From: Pelobates cultripes | Taxonomy: Eukaryota; Chordata; Amphibia; Anura; Pelobatidae | Direction: 5' to 3' | Assembly: GCA_933207985.1 (NCBI GenBank) | Contig: OW240912.1 | Coordinates: 109,971,584-110,035,583 of the forward strand | Length of the DNA stretch: 64,000 nt | Part shown: one piece after another, positions 1-11,037 of the stretch | Numbering within the stretch: the first letter of the stretch is position 1 | Layout: each line of letters opens with the position of its first letter | Notes under the pieces: model-generated | The model's database searches: none | What the model was told of the DNA's origin: nothing | What the model saw: only the letters and a program-made list of their open reading frames with translations | Position numbers and translations under genes: made by a program

Positions 1-164
1 AGACAGATATTTTTCTGAATCCCTACACACTTATTAACCCTTAATAGGGAACACAAGGGGTGGGCAGCAGCACTCTAACATACTTTTTTGTCTTGTTATT
101 TCTTTGCTGGGGGAATTTATAGCAACTCCTGCCAAGATTAAGGTGTTGGACAGCTCTGAGCAAA

Positions 165-295
165 AGGTATACCCCCACCCCACCAGATGTTGTAGAGCTA
201 AAACTGCGATGATGCTTTGCAGTTCTACTGTCTGTCAAAGCATAATGGCATTTGTAGCTCTATTACATATGGTGATCTACCTGGGCAGGAGACGT
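165..295. repeat. Degenerate palindromic hAT-like MITE
   Basis: The two halves are diverged reverse complements, centred near 225. The left half has CAGATGTTGTAGAGC and GATGATGCTTTGCAG; the right half has CAAAGCATAATGGC and TAGCTCTATTACATATGG. The better-preserved copy at 32863-33040 has the same core (CCAGATGTTGTGGACTAC). The ends are too worn to define a target duplication. No coding capacity is visible. Confidence 0.45.
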
Positions 296-299
296 GGAA

Positions 300-1094
300 A
301 GCCGCTCTGCATCTGAATAGATTATATAATGCCTTGGGCACATACGCTGGATTACTTTCCCTCATAATGCCCGCACATAATGGGACGAAGAGGGTTCCCG
401 ATACTGTGGCTACTTATGTTTTGCTTTTCATTGTATGGTAGGAAGGATAAGAATTGGTTCCTTTTGAAGGATAATGAACAATAGTTAATGTTGCCTATGA
501 TAGAAAAATATGTTTATTGTCAACTCAGTTCTTTTTGTACTTATTTATTATGAAAACTCATAGAAAATAATGTATAACTTAAAACACGTTATTTTGCATT
601 TTTTTTGCCATTTGATCGAGTCCCTTATAAAGTTAAAATTATTTTGTCATGTCAATTTCCGCTATTCTCTGTGCATAGGAAAATTAATTTTGCTTGTATA
701 ATTGTCAACATTTAATGAAACACTCACTGTGGCAACCAATAAAATGGACATTAAACATATGTGGATATACTAAAAAGTAAATGCAGCTAATAAAATTTAC
801 ACTTCTTAAGATGGAAATCTATGAGATTTTGTTTTGATGGGGGGGGATGTTTTTGCATTTGTTTATTGGTTCTTTTTTTTTTTTTATATTCTAAAAGGCA
901 AACAAGTCAGATAGCCCATATATTTTAAGATAAAATACATTCTCTAATAGTACAAATAACAGAAAGTATCCTATAAAGTTTTTTAATCTAAGGAACAGAA
1001 AAGAGTAAGGAATGGAAACAAGACTGCCCTCCTCCCTCCCCCGTTTCTATAAAATAAAGCCATTTACTTACATTTTTAACTTGTCTTCCCCTCA
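300..1094. other. AT-rich non-coding DNA
   Basis: AT-rich sequence with homopolymer runs, such as the G8 and T13 runs near 839-885. No recognisable gene or repeat boundary was seen. The few short reading frames have no protein-like composition. Confidence 0.6.
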
Positions 1095-1397
1095 AGATGA
1101 TGATCTCAGATGATCCAATGCTTTTCCATAGGATTGCATTGGGAGGTTAGTGTGCAAGTGCAGCAAAATGCCGCACTGCGCCAGTCTAACAGAGACAATC
1201 TCATTGAAATAGCAGCGTTTCACTCCTCTATTAGACGGAAGCGCCTCTAGTGGCTGTCAGCGGGGCAGCCTCTATAAGCATATAAACCCTGCGATGTAAG
1301 CATTGCCGTTTTTACATGCATGGTTAAAATGAGAGACATGACACCCAGACCGCTTTATTGGGATTAAGTGGTCTGGGTGCCTGTGGTGTCCTTTTAG
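1095..1397. repeat. TTAA-type hairpin element, diverged
   Basis: The right end reads as the terminus of the abundant family with a CACCCAGACC / GGTCTGGGTGCC hairpin (1346-1382), followed by GTGGTGTCCTTTTA. The interior holds family modules: GCGCCTCTAGTGGCTGTCAG near 1230 and a CCAATGC / GCATTGG hairpin near 1114. The same modules occur at 22447-22645 and 31879-32354. The terminal TTAA is mutated to TTTA. Confidence 0.55.
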
Positions 1398-2013
1398 TGG
1401 GACTCGTATTATGATATATAAATCACCTCATGCTACACTTAAAATGTTCATAGAGCAGTGCTGCATGAAAAGTTGCTCCAATTTTCATAAAAAATAGGGT
1501 TTTGTTCCTATATTATAGAGCTGTAAAAGGTGCATAATGCTTTATAGTTCTTCATTGTGATAAAATAGAAAGGCTATAAAAATAAGTGTGTCCAGTATAG
1601 TTTGCGAGCAGAGCATATATGTGGGGGTACCATCTCCATATCTACCATATCCATGCTTTCAGGGACTCATATCACATATACATATTGATGGAAGGTGTAG
1701 AGGATTAAGTAATTAGGCAATGAAGAATCCTGCAGAATATGCATGATACATACTGCAGGGCAACCCTTTTCACACATTTCCATAAATATGACAAAATGAT
1801 ATGTGTCCCTAAAAACATGGTGGATATGGTAATTCTATAAATTAGGTATAAATGCTGCTAAAGCTATATAAAAGTAAAAGTATATAAATAAAGTAGTAGA
1901 AACCTTTGGTGGAGGTTCAGCCTAAAATTATGAAGATCCAACTACCCAGGGGGTCTAAAAGACACCTTTGCGGACACTCCAGAGGTGTCCTGGGGCTTAA
2001 CCCCTAAATTATA
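1398..2013. other. AT-rich non-coding DNA
   Basis: AT-rich sequence. It contains a GGGGCTTAACCCC motif near 1992. No gene or complete repeat is recognised. Confidence 0.55.
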
Positions 2014-2728
2014 AACAAAAAAGAAAAGGAAAAACACTCAAATCGCTGGATATAAAAATCCCGCAGTTCGAGTATAATCTGGAACGTGAATAATAAAGGT
2101 TCGATCTGAAAAAAGTACTTATTTATAATAATAATGACTGGAATTTAGATCGATTCATATTCAGTTCTCTTACTGGGTACTTTGTATTTACAATATTTTG
2201 ATGCACTTTCCTATTGAGATGGTTTTTACATGGCATCTATGTTAGAACAGTGTTATTATAGAGGTATTTAACACTATTGTGGACAGAGAGATTTCTATAT
2301 TCTAAGATGCTGTTCTCTACTTTTAGTACACTGATATCATAGAGTTACCAGTTTATTTGATACATTTTTCAAAATATAGGGTCGCCTTATTAGGGATTAG
2401 GACTGGTTTCCGTGATTTAATTGGCATTTATCTACCATTACTAACAGACTGTGACATATCTAGTTTATAATAAAGTCAGGAGTCTGAGGTTTATTATTGT
2501 CACAGTAAAACAAGCGAGAAGTTTAGCCGAAAGGCTTGGCATTTATCACTTCACATTGATGGCTCTAAGGTTTGGGATGAATAGGAATCTACCTAAATTC
2601 CAGTCATTATTATTATAAATAAGTACTTTTTTTCAGATTGAACCTTTATTATTCAAGTTCCAGATTATACTCGAACTGCGGGATTTTTATATCCAGCGAT
2701 TCAAGTGTTTTTCCTTTTCTTTTTTGTT
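2014..2728. mobile_element. TA-flanked MITE with ~145-bp inverted repeats (Tc1/mariner-like)
   Basis: Long inverted terminal repeats of about 145 bp (roughly 2014-2158 and 2585-2728) begin AACAAAAAAG and end CTTTTTTGTT. A TA dinucleotide lies directly outside each end (2012-2013 and 2729-2730). TA duplication and long terminal repeats are typical of non-autonomous Tc1/mariner derivatives. The middle 430 bp has no open frame. The arms differ at only a few positions (for example GAACGTGAATAA against TTATTCAAGTTC), so the copy is fairly young. Superfamily is inferred from the TA only. Confidence 0.65.
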
Positions 2729-2957
2729 TAAAAGTATATAAAGTAAATGTAATAATTTGTAATTCTAATTTATGTTTTTAAATACTAAACTACAAAATAC
2801 TACAGTTGGGGCAAAAATGCATTTTCTTAATGGCAAATTAGGTGCCTCCTGGGTATCAAGCTGAAACAAATGCTCTTTTCAAGCATGCCCATGTCATATA
2901 AACAATATTTCAGGGGAATAGGTTGTATGTGCGGTGGTGGCCAAAATCCTGGTTCCC

Positions 2958-3037
2958 TTAACCCCTTAAGGACACATGACAAGGGTGACATGTCATGATT
3001 CCCTTATATTCCAGACGTTTGGTCCTTAAGGGGTTAA
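2958..3037. mobile_element. 80-bp palindromic TTAA MITE (AACCCCTTAAGGAC family)
   Basis: A compact near-palindrome starts TTAACCCCTTAAGGAC and ends GTCCTTAAGGGGTTAA, bounded by TTAA on both sides. A second copy lies at 24365-24444, and the same terminus begins the large element at 45309. TTAA targets and termini suggest a piggyBac-like mobiliser, which is an inference. Confidence 0.75.
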
Positions 3038-3430
3038 AGGAACACTCAAAGGACCATAACCACTACAGCTTGCTGTAGTAGTTATTGTGCCCCTATTGTA
3101 AGTAGTCAAACCATTTTAGAATGGTCTGACTTTTTATCAAAGATCCACTGGGTGCTGTGCCACACCTCCAATACTGATGACATGGAACCTGAAAGCTCTT
3201 GGTCTTGAACCCTGCCTGAGCTAACCAATAGGTTGATGCTCCCAGCCAATGAGCTAGCCTTCCTCTCCATTATCAGTGGTGCAGGAGTGATAAGTGGTGG
3301 TCAGCGGACTCCAGTTTGGAAGATAAACCATTATAAAACAGTTTGACTACTTAAAATGGTGAGGGCACAATCTTGGCAGCATAACCACTACAGCAAACTG
3401 TAGTGTTATGGTGCTGGCATGTTTCTTTAA
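3034..3430. mobile_element. TTAA MITE, ~400 bp
   Basis: It begins TTAAAGGAACACTCAAAGG at the TTAA that also ends the preceding 80-bp element. It finishes GTTTCTTTAA. The terminal ~70 bp are inverted repeats: CATAACCACTACAGCTTGCT at the left, a reverse-complement match near 3380-3420 at the right, plus AAGTAGTCAAAC inside both. A diverged copy is at 56835-57284. No coding content. Confidence 0.7.
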
Positions 3431-5640
3431 AGCATTTAAATGCATTTGACTGACCCTGCTCAAAGTGTGTTATCCAAAGGAAGATGTTTACTATGGAAAA
3501 GAATATGGATCAAATTATGATCAGGAAAATTAATTATGGAAATATCTGAAAAATGTCTATTATTAAAAATAATTAAAATGTGCATTATAAACAGTGTAAT
3601 AAATGTTAAGGTGTTGTGTTTGATGAGCTATGAACCTTAAAATAGAAATAATCAAGTGTGGATATTTTGCATTTTAAAAAAAAAAAAGGTTTTAAATGGC
3701 AAGTCAACTTTAGCACATTTTTATGACTAGCATGAATACAAATGCAGTACACATAGAGCTGTTTGAAAAATAGCCACAGGCATTAGAGAAAAATAGGAAA
3801 TGAAATGTACTGTTCCTGTTCCTACATGCATAAACCAGCTTCATTCAGCTGACTGATGTAAAATGCTCTTGGATAGAGAAACAATAACATTTATTGCCAT
3901 TGTGTTAAAAGCAATTGTTCAATAAAAACGTATTTTTTTTAATGTATGTATGTTCCATGTTAATCTACCGTGTTTAAAGGGATCCATCACTTCTCTAGAA
4001 TGTGGATCATTGAATTAAGAACTATTGAATATCACCTATAACGTGTGTTAACCTATTTTCATATGATACACCATTTTCTTTCGAAATTATATTCAAGATT
4101 TGGCAAATGTCATCGAAATACAATTCAATCCAGATGCAAGCATGGCACACATTGCAAATAAGGGGGGACATATAAATGTTTCATTTCTGCTGTTCCCTGT
4201 CTCGTTAAAAGGGCCCTCAATTGGCCAGACACAAAAACATCCACAAAAACTATTTAATAGATATACTCACATATGAAAATATGCATGCATTTAATTTTGT
4301 ATTATTTCACTGTAGACATCTAAAATGATATGGCAATACCTTTGCCAGCCCACTCCTTCTAAGCCAGACTTTCTGTGGCTGTCCAAGCACAGACTTCCCA
4401 GGGTAGCTCAATGAGAAGTCTTTAAAAGGCAGATGATCTGGGCAACGCCTAGTTGCAGGAAAAAAAGGGATTTATTTACATTTCATTTTATATTTTACAC
4501 CTCACAATACATTTGTTAATCAGGATAAATAAGCATAATGTTAAAAACTTTGTGAAGAGACAGTTTCCCTCTAAAAGCAGAACAAATTTATGCTGAATGA
4601 CACCTTTAGCTTGTCCATTCTTAAGAATATTCAGTTTCTTTGGAGCATATGGGCACCGTCTTACTTTCAGGGGTTAATCTGCTTTCAAATAGTTTAATAT
4701 CAGACTTGGTCCCCCAGCACCTGACAACTTTGCCAAAAAAAACAATTTTGTTTGTCCTATAAACTGCCATCAGTCAAACCTTCCTGATGACTATAGGGAG
4801 GAGGTGGAACTGTATGTTTCCAGGGGACCAACTTTGAAGTTAAACCATTTGAAAACCATTTAACCCATTAAGGTATAACAGCATCCAGGCACTATTGCCA
4901 CCATAACAACTTCATTGAGATCAAGCTGAAATGGCACTTGGTGTATTCCTGTAATGTTTAAATGATTATATTATTTATGTTATATTAGCTCAAAAGGTGC
5001 TTCATTAGCTTAGAAGAAGTAATGTTTGACATTTCTTGGATGGAGAGTTCTCCACTGACAAAAGAAATGGAGAGAGAGTTGTTAATTTGCATGCTTTTTT
5101 TAAAAAGAAAAAAAGATTTAAAAATAAAAAGAAAATAAAAACAGAAAGATAGAAATGAGTTGGAGTTAGTAATTACTGAAATGTTTTGAGAATAATCCCT
5201 GCAACTTCACAGAAACCATCGTCCATGGTTTGAATAATTGTATTTATGTATACACAGAGTATTGTGAAAGGTAGAAGAATTGCATGTGTCTTTTAAATGG
5301 CAAATCGTATGCAGGTCTGTTTTTAACTACTACATTCTTAGAAGTTGGATTTCAGCTCCCATCTGCTATTCTTTTATCTGTCACATATTTATCTCTGCTT
5401 TGATCTTTGTATTTTCCTGTTGCTCAGAAAAAAAGCGAAAAAAAAGTCTATTGACAGAAAAGTTGCATTCATGTTCACCAGTAACTGAATAAAACCTGGA
5501 TATTGTAATTCTTGTTTCATCGGCAATCCTCAATAAGGGGTGTGTTTCTTTAAGTTGATATTGTTCTCAAACTGGAATGTGCGTATCATGAGATTCAGCT
5601 TTGAGTTATTACTACAATACAATGGATGGAATATACGGAG
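3431..5640. other. AT-rich non-coding DNA
   Basis: About 2.2 kb of AT-rich sequence with homopolymers (A-rich runs near 3676 and 5101-5140). No gene, exon signature or intact repeat was recognised. Scattered short frames lack protein-like composition. Confidence 0.55.
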
Positions 5641-6056
5641 TTAAAGGGTTACTGCAATGTCCACTTCTGCTTTTAGAAGTAGTCATGGTGGATGGTATCT
5701 GTATATGCCGTGTTTCTGCTTGAAATGATGCACATACAGAAATACTTGCACTTGTCCCGGGTGCTAGTTACACGCCCAGCACATATGACTGTGCTCCAGA
5801 CTGCCAAAATGTATGTCTGCTGTCAGTGCGCACTTCACGCTGGTGACACACTCTCTAATTCTCCCTTTGCAGGTAGAGTCTGCAAGGGAAATCTTGTGTC
5901 TGCCCTCCCTCCCTCTTTCATTGCAGCCCTACCACCTTCCTATCAAATATGTTTAATCTTTTTAGGGTACCTCATCTCCCTCCCCACTGCCCCTACTCTT
6001 GCCAACTCAGAGCCCATGTGTTCTGTCTGAGCCAGTCAAATGGTCCAATCAAAGGA
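5641..6056. repeat. TTAA-type element fragment
   Basis: The left terminus TTAAAGGGTTACTGCAATG is followed by a small hairpin, CTTCTGCTTTTAGAAG. The same terminus appears inverted at about 42285-42330 (CTTCTAAAAGTAGAAG, then ACCCCTTCAA). The element appears to be cut off by the repeat that starts near 6057. The reading frame crossing it (5692-6030) has no recognisable domain. Confidence 0.5.
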
Positions 6057-6300
6057 CCCTATTTATTTATTTATTACTGGTATTTATAAAGCGCCAACAG
6101 ATTCTGCAGCGCTGTACAATTAGTGGAGAATGTACAATATACACAGACAAATACAAGAGGTCGAGAGACCCCTGCCCGTAAGATGATATCTAGCCATTGA
6201 CTCTCTTTAATACAAAGTGTTTAGCTAGCTAGCCCATGAGTTTACAATCTAAAGGATACAATAGGGATTTGAGACAAGAGGTAGCAGAAGAAATATGGAG
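6057..6300. repeat. Interspersed repeat with AAAGCGCCAACAG / GCAGCGCTGTACAA core
   Basis: It starts with (TTTA)n and continues TATTTATAAAGCGCCAACAG and GCAGCGCTGTACAATTAG. It ends with GAGTTTACAATCTAAAGG and GAGACAAGAGGTAGCAG. I recall this core as a widespread repeat tail in frog genomes, but I cannot name the family from sequence alone. A non-LTR 3' end or SINE is plausible because it begins in an A/T-rich simple repeat. Confidence 0.45.
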
Positions 6301-7064
6301 ATGATGGCTGTGACAAACTCCCCTTTCCAAGTGCTTGCCAGCCTCCTGCCCACAGACTATGGACCCTGTAAAATGTAATGTAAAAGTCTCCATTCTTGTA
6401 TTTGGAACTGAACAGCCGGGAGTTTGTAAAGCCTAATTGCTACTTTGTAGCAATTTCCACCGCAGTGTTCTAAGTGTTCATCTGGGTGGCTGCATTTACT
6501 ATGGACGACCACGAGGTGGTGGCCATCTTGTTTGCATGAATTTGGTCGTCGAGTTAATGGAACTATTTTCAGACACTGAAACTCCTGAATACCGCTGGAC
6601 TTTGGTTTTATAACACTTAGGAAAAACACTGTTCAGTGGAAACATTCCCACGAACAAGGGGAACAAGCTCCAGGGTAAGAATATTGACTATGTTCGGTTG
6701 TTTGTTTGCTTGGTTTTAAACTACCGAACTAGACCGACCGCTAGCCCTGATCTTGTGGAACTATTTTGGGCAGGAGTCTCGTGTGCGGTTGCTCAAATTA
6801 AGACTTGCAGGAAATTCCTGAACCCCTGAACCGATCTGGGTGATTTTTGGATATGTTGGTTACCCAGATCTGGGCTATCAGGGGATGTAACTTTTAGGTT
6901 TTTTTAAACTGTATTTGTAAGGTACATTTGGGGTGTTTGTGAAATGTGTGTTTTTTGTGCCTGGAAATAATTGAGTTTTGTACAGTTCCTGACTCCATTA
7001 TCTCCCAGGCATAGGGGAGGGATTATCATGTTTACTGCGGGAGTGTCATGGGCATGCTCAACTG

Positions 7065-7073
7065 TATATAAAA
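7065..7073 (+). promoter_or_regulatory. TATA box of the solo LTR
   Basis: TATATAAAA follows GGCATGCTCAACTG and precedes CCCTATAAAAGC, a second TATA-like match at 7076. Its position inside the TG...CA element fits a U3 core promoter. Activity is inferred. Confidence 0.45.
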
Positions 7074-7170
7074 CCCTATAAAAGCAGGCCATCTGGCCAG
7101 ATTAAACATATTCCAGCTTGTACTTCCAGAACTATGTCGTCTGGTTACTGGGAGGGGAAAGGGCCACTCT

Positions 7171-7648
7171 TTAAAGGGACACTGTAGTCACTATAACCAC
7201 TTTGTCTCTTTGAATTGGTTATAGTGCCTGGAGTGCCCTGGCACTGTCCCTCCATTCAGTATTTCACCATGTTTGTGCAGTATGCCACTAAATAAGAGTC
7301 CCTGGCCACCCACAGTCCGGCCCCTTCTGTCTGTGTAGCTAAGGCAGAGATTACACACTTCCTTGTTGTCATACCCATTCATACCGTCAGTTGGAGCTCT
7401 GACAGGTTAAAAGCAGTCAGCTGACACTCTCAGCCAATCACAGCTGCCATTGCTGCTCAGGCTAATACTTCCTTATTAGCCAAAGCAGCACAGAGGGGAT
7501 GGACTGCCGGGGTCTCTTGTTTAGCATTAAAACATTACAACATTAAAAACTGTTTAATGCTGAAAGAAATGATGGCACCAGGGGACTCCATACACTATAA
7601 CCAGTTTAATGAGATGAAGCAGATACAGTGCCTACGGTGTCCCTTTAA
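7171..7648. mobile_element. TTAA MITE inserted in the LTR
   Basis: It begins TTAAAGGGACACTGTAGTCA and ends GGTGTCCCTTTAA, flanked by TTAA on both sides. Its interior matches the family at 26672-27167 and 29786-30259 (for example CTATAACCACTTTGTCTC near the left end). The LTR sequence is continuous when the element and one TTAA are removed. Confidence 0.7.
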
Positions 7649-8093
7649 TCACTGTTCCAGTGTGGAGGATTCAACAGGGAAATGACTGAGTGTCGTCCAG
7701 TGCCTGGGGGTGTCTAGATCAAATTCCCCATTCGGCTCCTGGAGGGAGCGGTACAAGGACTCCAGTCAAGCCACGGCGACTGTGTGCAAGAGTGCTGAGG
7801 TTTGTGCTGTGTTCCGGCTAGGAAGCGGTCCTTGGTGGAGGCAGGGCCGGATTAAGAGCACAGTGGGCCTGGTGCTGACAATTATGATGGGCCTAATTAC
7901 GGAATCTTATAGACCTAAAACAATCATACCTCCCAAGCGTCATGTATCTGATGGAGATGGTGCTGGAGGGAAACTCATAGGATGCAGCTATAAGAAAACA
8001 CATACTCTATGCTAATTTCTCTCTAATTTATGCTTTCATCTTTCAAGTAAATCCATAACCCCTAACAGCGGTGTACAGTGAAGCAGGAAGTCA

Positions 8094-8300
8094 ATGGGCT
8101 GGGTAAAAGTGTGTGCCACTGGCGCGAATCACGTGACAAAACCTGCCAAAAGGGGTGAACAATCCCAAAAAGGGGGCATATTTGTCCAAAGAATTGGAAG
8201 GTCAGCCTGGCATGAATGCATGTCAGGCTGCCTGCCAATCCTGCAGGCTGTCCAACTAAGGGCATACTATGCAGGCTGCACCTTGAGCTTGACATAAATG
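8094..8300 (-). repeat. Diverged repeat piece inside the hAT element
   Basis: It includes GAATTGGAAGGTCAGCCTGG and CATGAATGCATG. The reverse complement matches 38800-38870 (GGATGCATTCACACCAGGGTG, then CCTTTCAATTCTTCAGGCAG). This links it to the same dispersed family. It is non-coding. Confidence 0.45.
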
Positions 8301-8563
8301 TGTCTAATGATGCGCTCACTCCATTTTTTCTAAGGACTGTCACCTAGCACTCGCTGGTCCACTTGTCTCTTTACCTTCTTACTAGCAGGCAGAAGTTCCT
8401 GGTATATAGTCTGAGACAGAGAAAAGGTGTCTGCAGTGAGTGTAGAAGAAAGGGGACATGCCACAGTGTTAGAGAGACCAACGTCTGCATTACCTAAACT
8501 AACTTTAATGTCAACCAGTGCACACAGGTTTTGTTCCCATACATCCCTCTTAAGCTTCCAAAC

Positions 8564-9061
8564 TTAAAGGGACACTATAGACACCAGAACAACTACAGCT
8601 TATTGTATTTGTTCTGGTAAGTAGAATCATTCCATTCAGGCTTTTTGCAGTAAACACTGTCTTTTCAGAGAAAATAACTCCACTGGCCGCTTCTTAGATG
8701 GCTGCTAGAGGTGCTTCCTGGGGCAGTACTGCCTAGTGTGCAGCACTGCCATTTAGTGTCTCCTCCCTCTGCATGCAGACACTGAACTTTCCTCATAGAG
8801 ATGCATTGATTCAATTTATCTTTATGAGGAGATGCTGAGGGGCTGGCTCTGCCCCTGATCTGCCTAGTTGACAGTCTCAGCCAATCCTATGGGGAAGTAT
8901 TGTAATTTGCTCAGACCACCACTTCTGAGCCAGCAGCTGCAGAATTGAATACAAGTAATATTTTACTATATTTAGGGAGGCAAGAAGGGGCCAGGGTGGT
9001 GGTTTTAACATAATAGGGTAAGAGACACGATTGTGTTCCTGACACTATAGTGCTCCTTTAA
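8564..9061. mobile_element. TTAA MITE nested in the hAT element
   Basis: It begins TTAAAGGGACACTATAGACA and ends GACACTATAGTGCTCCTTTAA. The interior has AACAACTACAGCTTATTG and module sequences shared with other TTAA copies in the window. It lies wholly within the hAT element, so it is younger than the hAT insertion, or it was already carried by it. Confidence 0.7.
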
Positions 9062-9234
9062 GCAAGAGTATGTGAAGAATAGTTAAGGTTGCCACCTTTC
9101 TTGGAAAAAAATACCAGCCTTAATCATTTGTATAATTAATTAGTTATGCGTGACATCACATGATGTAAATCACAAGGAGTGAGAAAATTCTGTGAAATCA
9201 CCAACAAACTACTCACAGTTTGATTCTGCTGTAT

Positions 9235-10575
9235 AGATGGATTGCTCCCAGTGTCTCCCTGTCCCTATGTATCACAGTGTCAGTGTCCCCATGTCGCCCA
9301 GTCCCCTAGTCTCCCAGTGTCTGTGTCCCCATTTCTCCCAGTGTCCCCATGTCACTAAGATACTGGGGACACTGAGAGACATGGGGACACAGAGACCCGG
9401 GGACACAGAGACATGGTGAGACAGAGACATGGGGACACAGACATTTAGGGAAACTGGGAGAAATGGGGACACTGAGACACTAGAGACACAGACACTGGGA
9501 GACATGGGGACACTGAAACATTTGGGGACACTAAGACACTAGGGACACAGACATGGGAACACAGACACTGGGAGACTAGGGGGACACTGGCTGGGAGACA
9601 GACACTTGGGGACACTGGGAGACATGGGGACAGTTGTGGACATAGACATGTGGACACTGGGACATATAGGGACACTGGGAGACATGGGGGCACCAAGCAC
9701 ACTGAGACACTAGGAACACAGACACTGGGAGACATGGAGATACTAAAATATTTGGGGACATTAAGACACTAGGGACACAGAGACTGGGAGACCAGGGGAC
9801 ACTGGGAGACTAGCGGATACTGGGAGACTAGGGGACACTGGCTGGGAGACAGACACTTGGGGAGACATGGGGACAGTTGTGGACATAGACATGGGGACAC
9901 TGGGACACATGGGGACACTTGGCACACTGAGAGACATGGGACACAGACACTGGGAGACTTGGGGACACTGAGACACTAGGGACACTGGCTGGGGGACATA
10001 GTGTCTCTGTGTCCCAATGTCTCCCAATGTCCCTATGTCTCACAGCGTCCCCATGTGTCTCAGCATCCCCATGTGTCCCAGTGTCCCCTATTGTCTCAGT
10101 GTCCCCATGTTTTCCAGTGTCCCCAAGTGTCTGTGTCCCCATGTGTCCTAGTGTCTGTGTTCCGATGTGTCCCCTAGTGTCTGTGTCCCCATATGTCCCC
10201 AAGTGTCTCAGTGTCCCCATATTTTCCAGTGTCCCCAAGTGTCTCAGTGTTCCCAGGTCTCCCAGTGTCTGTGTCCTAGTGTCTCAGTGTCCCCTAGTGT
10301 ATGTGTCATCATGTGTCCCCTAGTGTCTGTGTCCTCTAGTGTCTCAGTGTCCCCATGTGTCCCCTAGTGTCTCAGTGTCCCCATGTGTCCCCTAGTGTCT
10401 CAGTGTCCCCTAGTGTCTCAGTGTCCCATATGTCCCCTAGTGTCTCAGTGTCCCATATGTCCCCTAGTGTCTGTGTCCCCATGTGTCCCCTAGTGTCTGT
10501 GTCCCCATGTGTCCCCTAGTGTCTCAGTGTCCCCATGTGTCCCTTAGTGTCTGTGTCCCCATGTGTCCCTGCTGC
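9235..10575. repeat. GTGTCCCC minisatellite with two orientation switches
   Basis: Degenerate 8-20 bp units are built on GTGTCCCCATGTCTCCCA and GTGTCCCCTAGTGTCTCA. The C-rich strand is the + strand at 9235-9355. The G-rich complement (GGGGACACTGGGAGACAT) is on + from about 9362 to 9990, and the C-rich form returns from about 10000 to 10575. Reading frames across it give meaningless low-complexity translations. Confidence 0.9.
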
Positions 10576-11037
10576 CTTTCCCCCGATCCCTCACTTACCT
10601 GAGCTGTAGAGCTGCTGTCTGGACTCTCTGTGCTGTGTAGCTACTCCCCCACGGATCAATGAGTAGAGAGAGGCAGGGATATTCTGTAACTTCCTATCCC
10701 TGACTCTCTCCACACACAGTGACCCCTACTGGCCGGTGCTGATATTGCAGAGTAATTTCCATTTATTCTGAGAAAATTACCTGCATTTGTATTGCCGGTA
10801 TTACTGCAATACCGGCACGGCCAGGCAGCCTCAAATACCGTCTGTGCCATTAAAATACCAGTCAGGTGGCAAGCCTAAGAGTAGTGTGTTTAAAAAAAAA
10901 AAAAAATTTTCTTTTTTTTTAAATGGGCCTATTCCATGGGCCTGGGCCTGGGCCTGGAGCTGCAGCTCCATCAGCCCCTATGTTAATCCGGCCCTGGGTG
11001 GAGGTACCCAGCCAGGGGTACAGGGAGCTCTGTTACA

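Larger units (their letters stand above)
7842..10996. mobile_element. Non-autonomous hAT element with perfect 8-bp TSD
   Basis: The terminal inverted repeat CAGGGCCGGATTAA is at 7842-7855 and its exact reverse complement at 10983-10996. The 8-bp duplication GGTGGAGG lies at 7834-7841 and 10997-11004. An 8-bp duplication and CAGGG terminus define the hAT superfamily. No transposase frame is present, so it needs a helper. The 3,155-bp interior holds a diverged repeat piece (8094-8300), a nested TTAA element (8564-9061), and a 1.3-kb minisatellite (9235-10575). Near the right end lies a CCTGGG hexamer run, and G/C-rich GGGCCT motifs occur next to both ends. Confidence 0.9.
6309..11037 (+). mobile_element. 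Solo LTR interrupted by two later insertions
   Basis: The outer sequence starts TGTGACAAACTCCCC at 6309 and ends CTCTGTTACA at 11037, the TG...CA form of a long terminal repeat. The flanks are ATGGC (6304-6308) and ATGGT (11038-11042), compatible with a slightly decayed 5-bp target duplication. Removing the TTAA element (7171-7648) and the hAT element plus its duplicated 8 bp leaves about 1.1 kb, a normal LTR length. A TATA box (TATATAAAA at 7065) lies where the core promoter should be. No internal retroelement coding region adjoins it, so it is read as a solo LTR. The assignment to an LTR is structural, without sequence homology. Confidence 0.6.

Noticed and set aside
2090..2112. GGTTCGATCTG as a tRNA B box
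   Set aside because: It lies within the terminal repeat of the TA-flanked element. No A box, cloverleaf or terminator is present.
6357..6629. 90-codon minus-strand frame inside the LTR
   Set aside because: It lies within U3-like LTR sequence and has no domain. Non-coding LTR is the simpler reading.
9272..10367. Several open frames of 60-136 codons rich in Ser/Val/Pro or Gly/Thr/Asp
   Set aside because: They are translations of the GTGTCCCC minisatellite in different frames and strands. No start context and no non-repetitive content.
9235..10575. CRISPR-like regular repeat array
   Set aside because: The units are contiguous, degenerate and without unique spacers, and the genome is a vertebrate.
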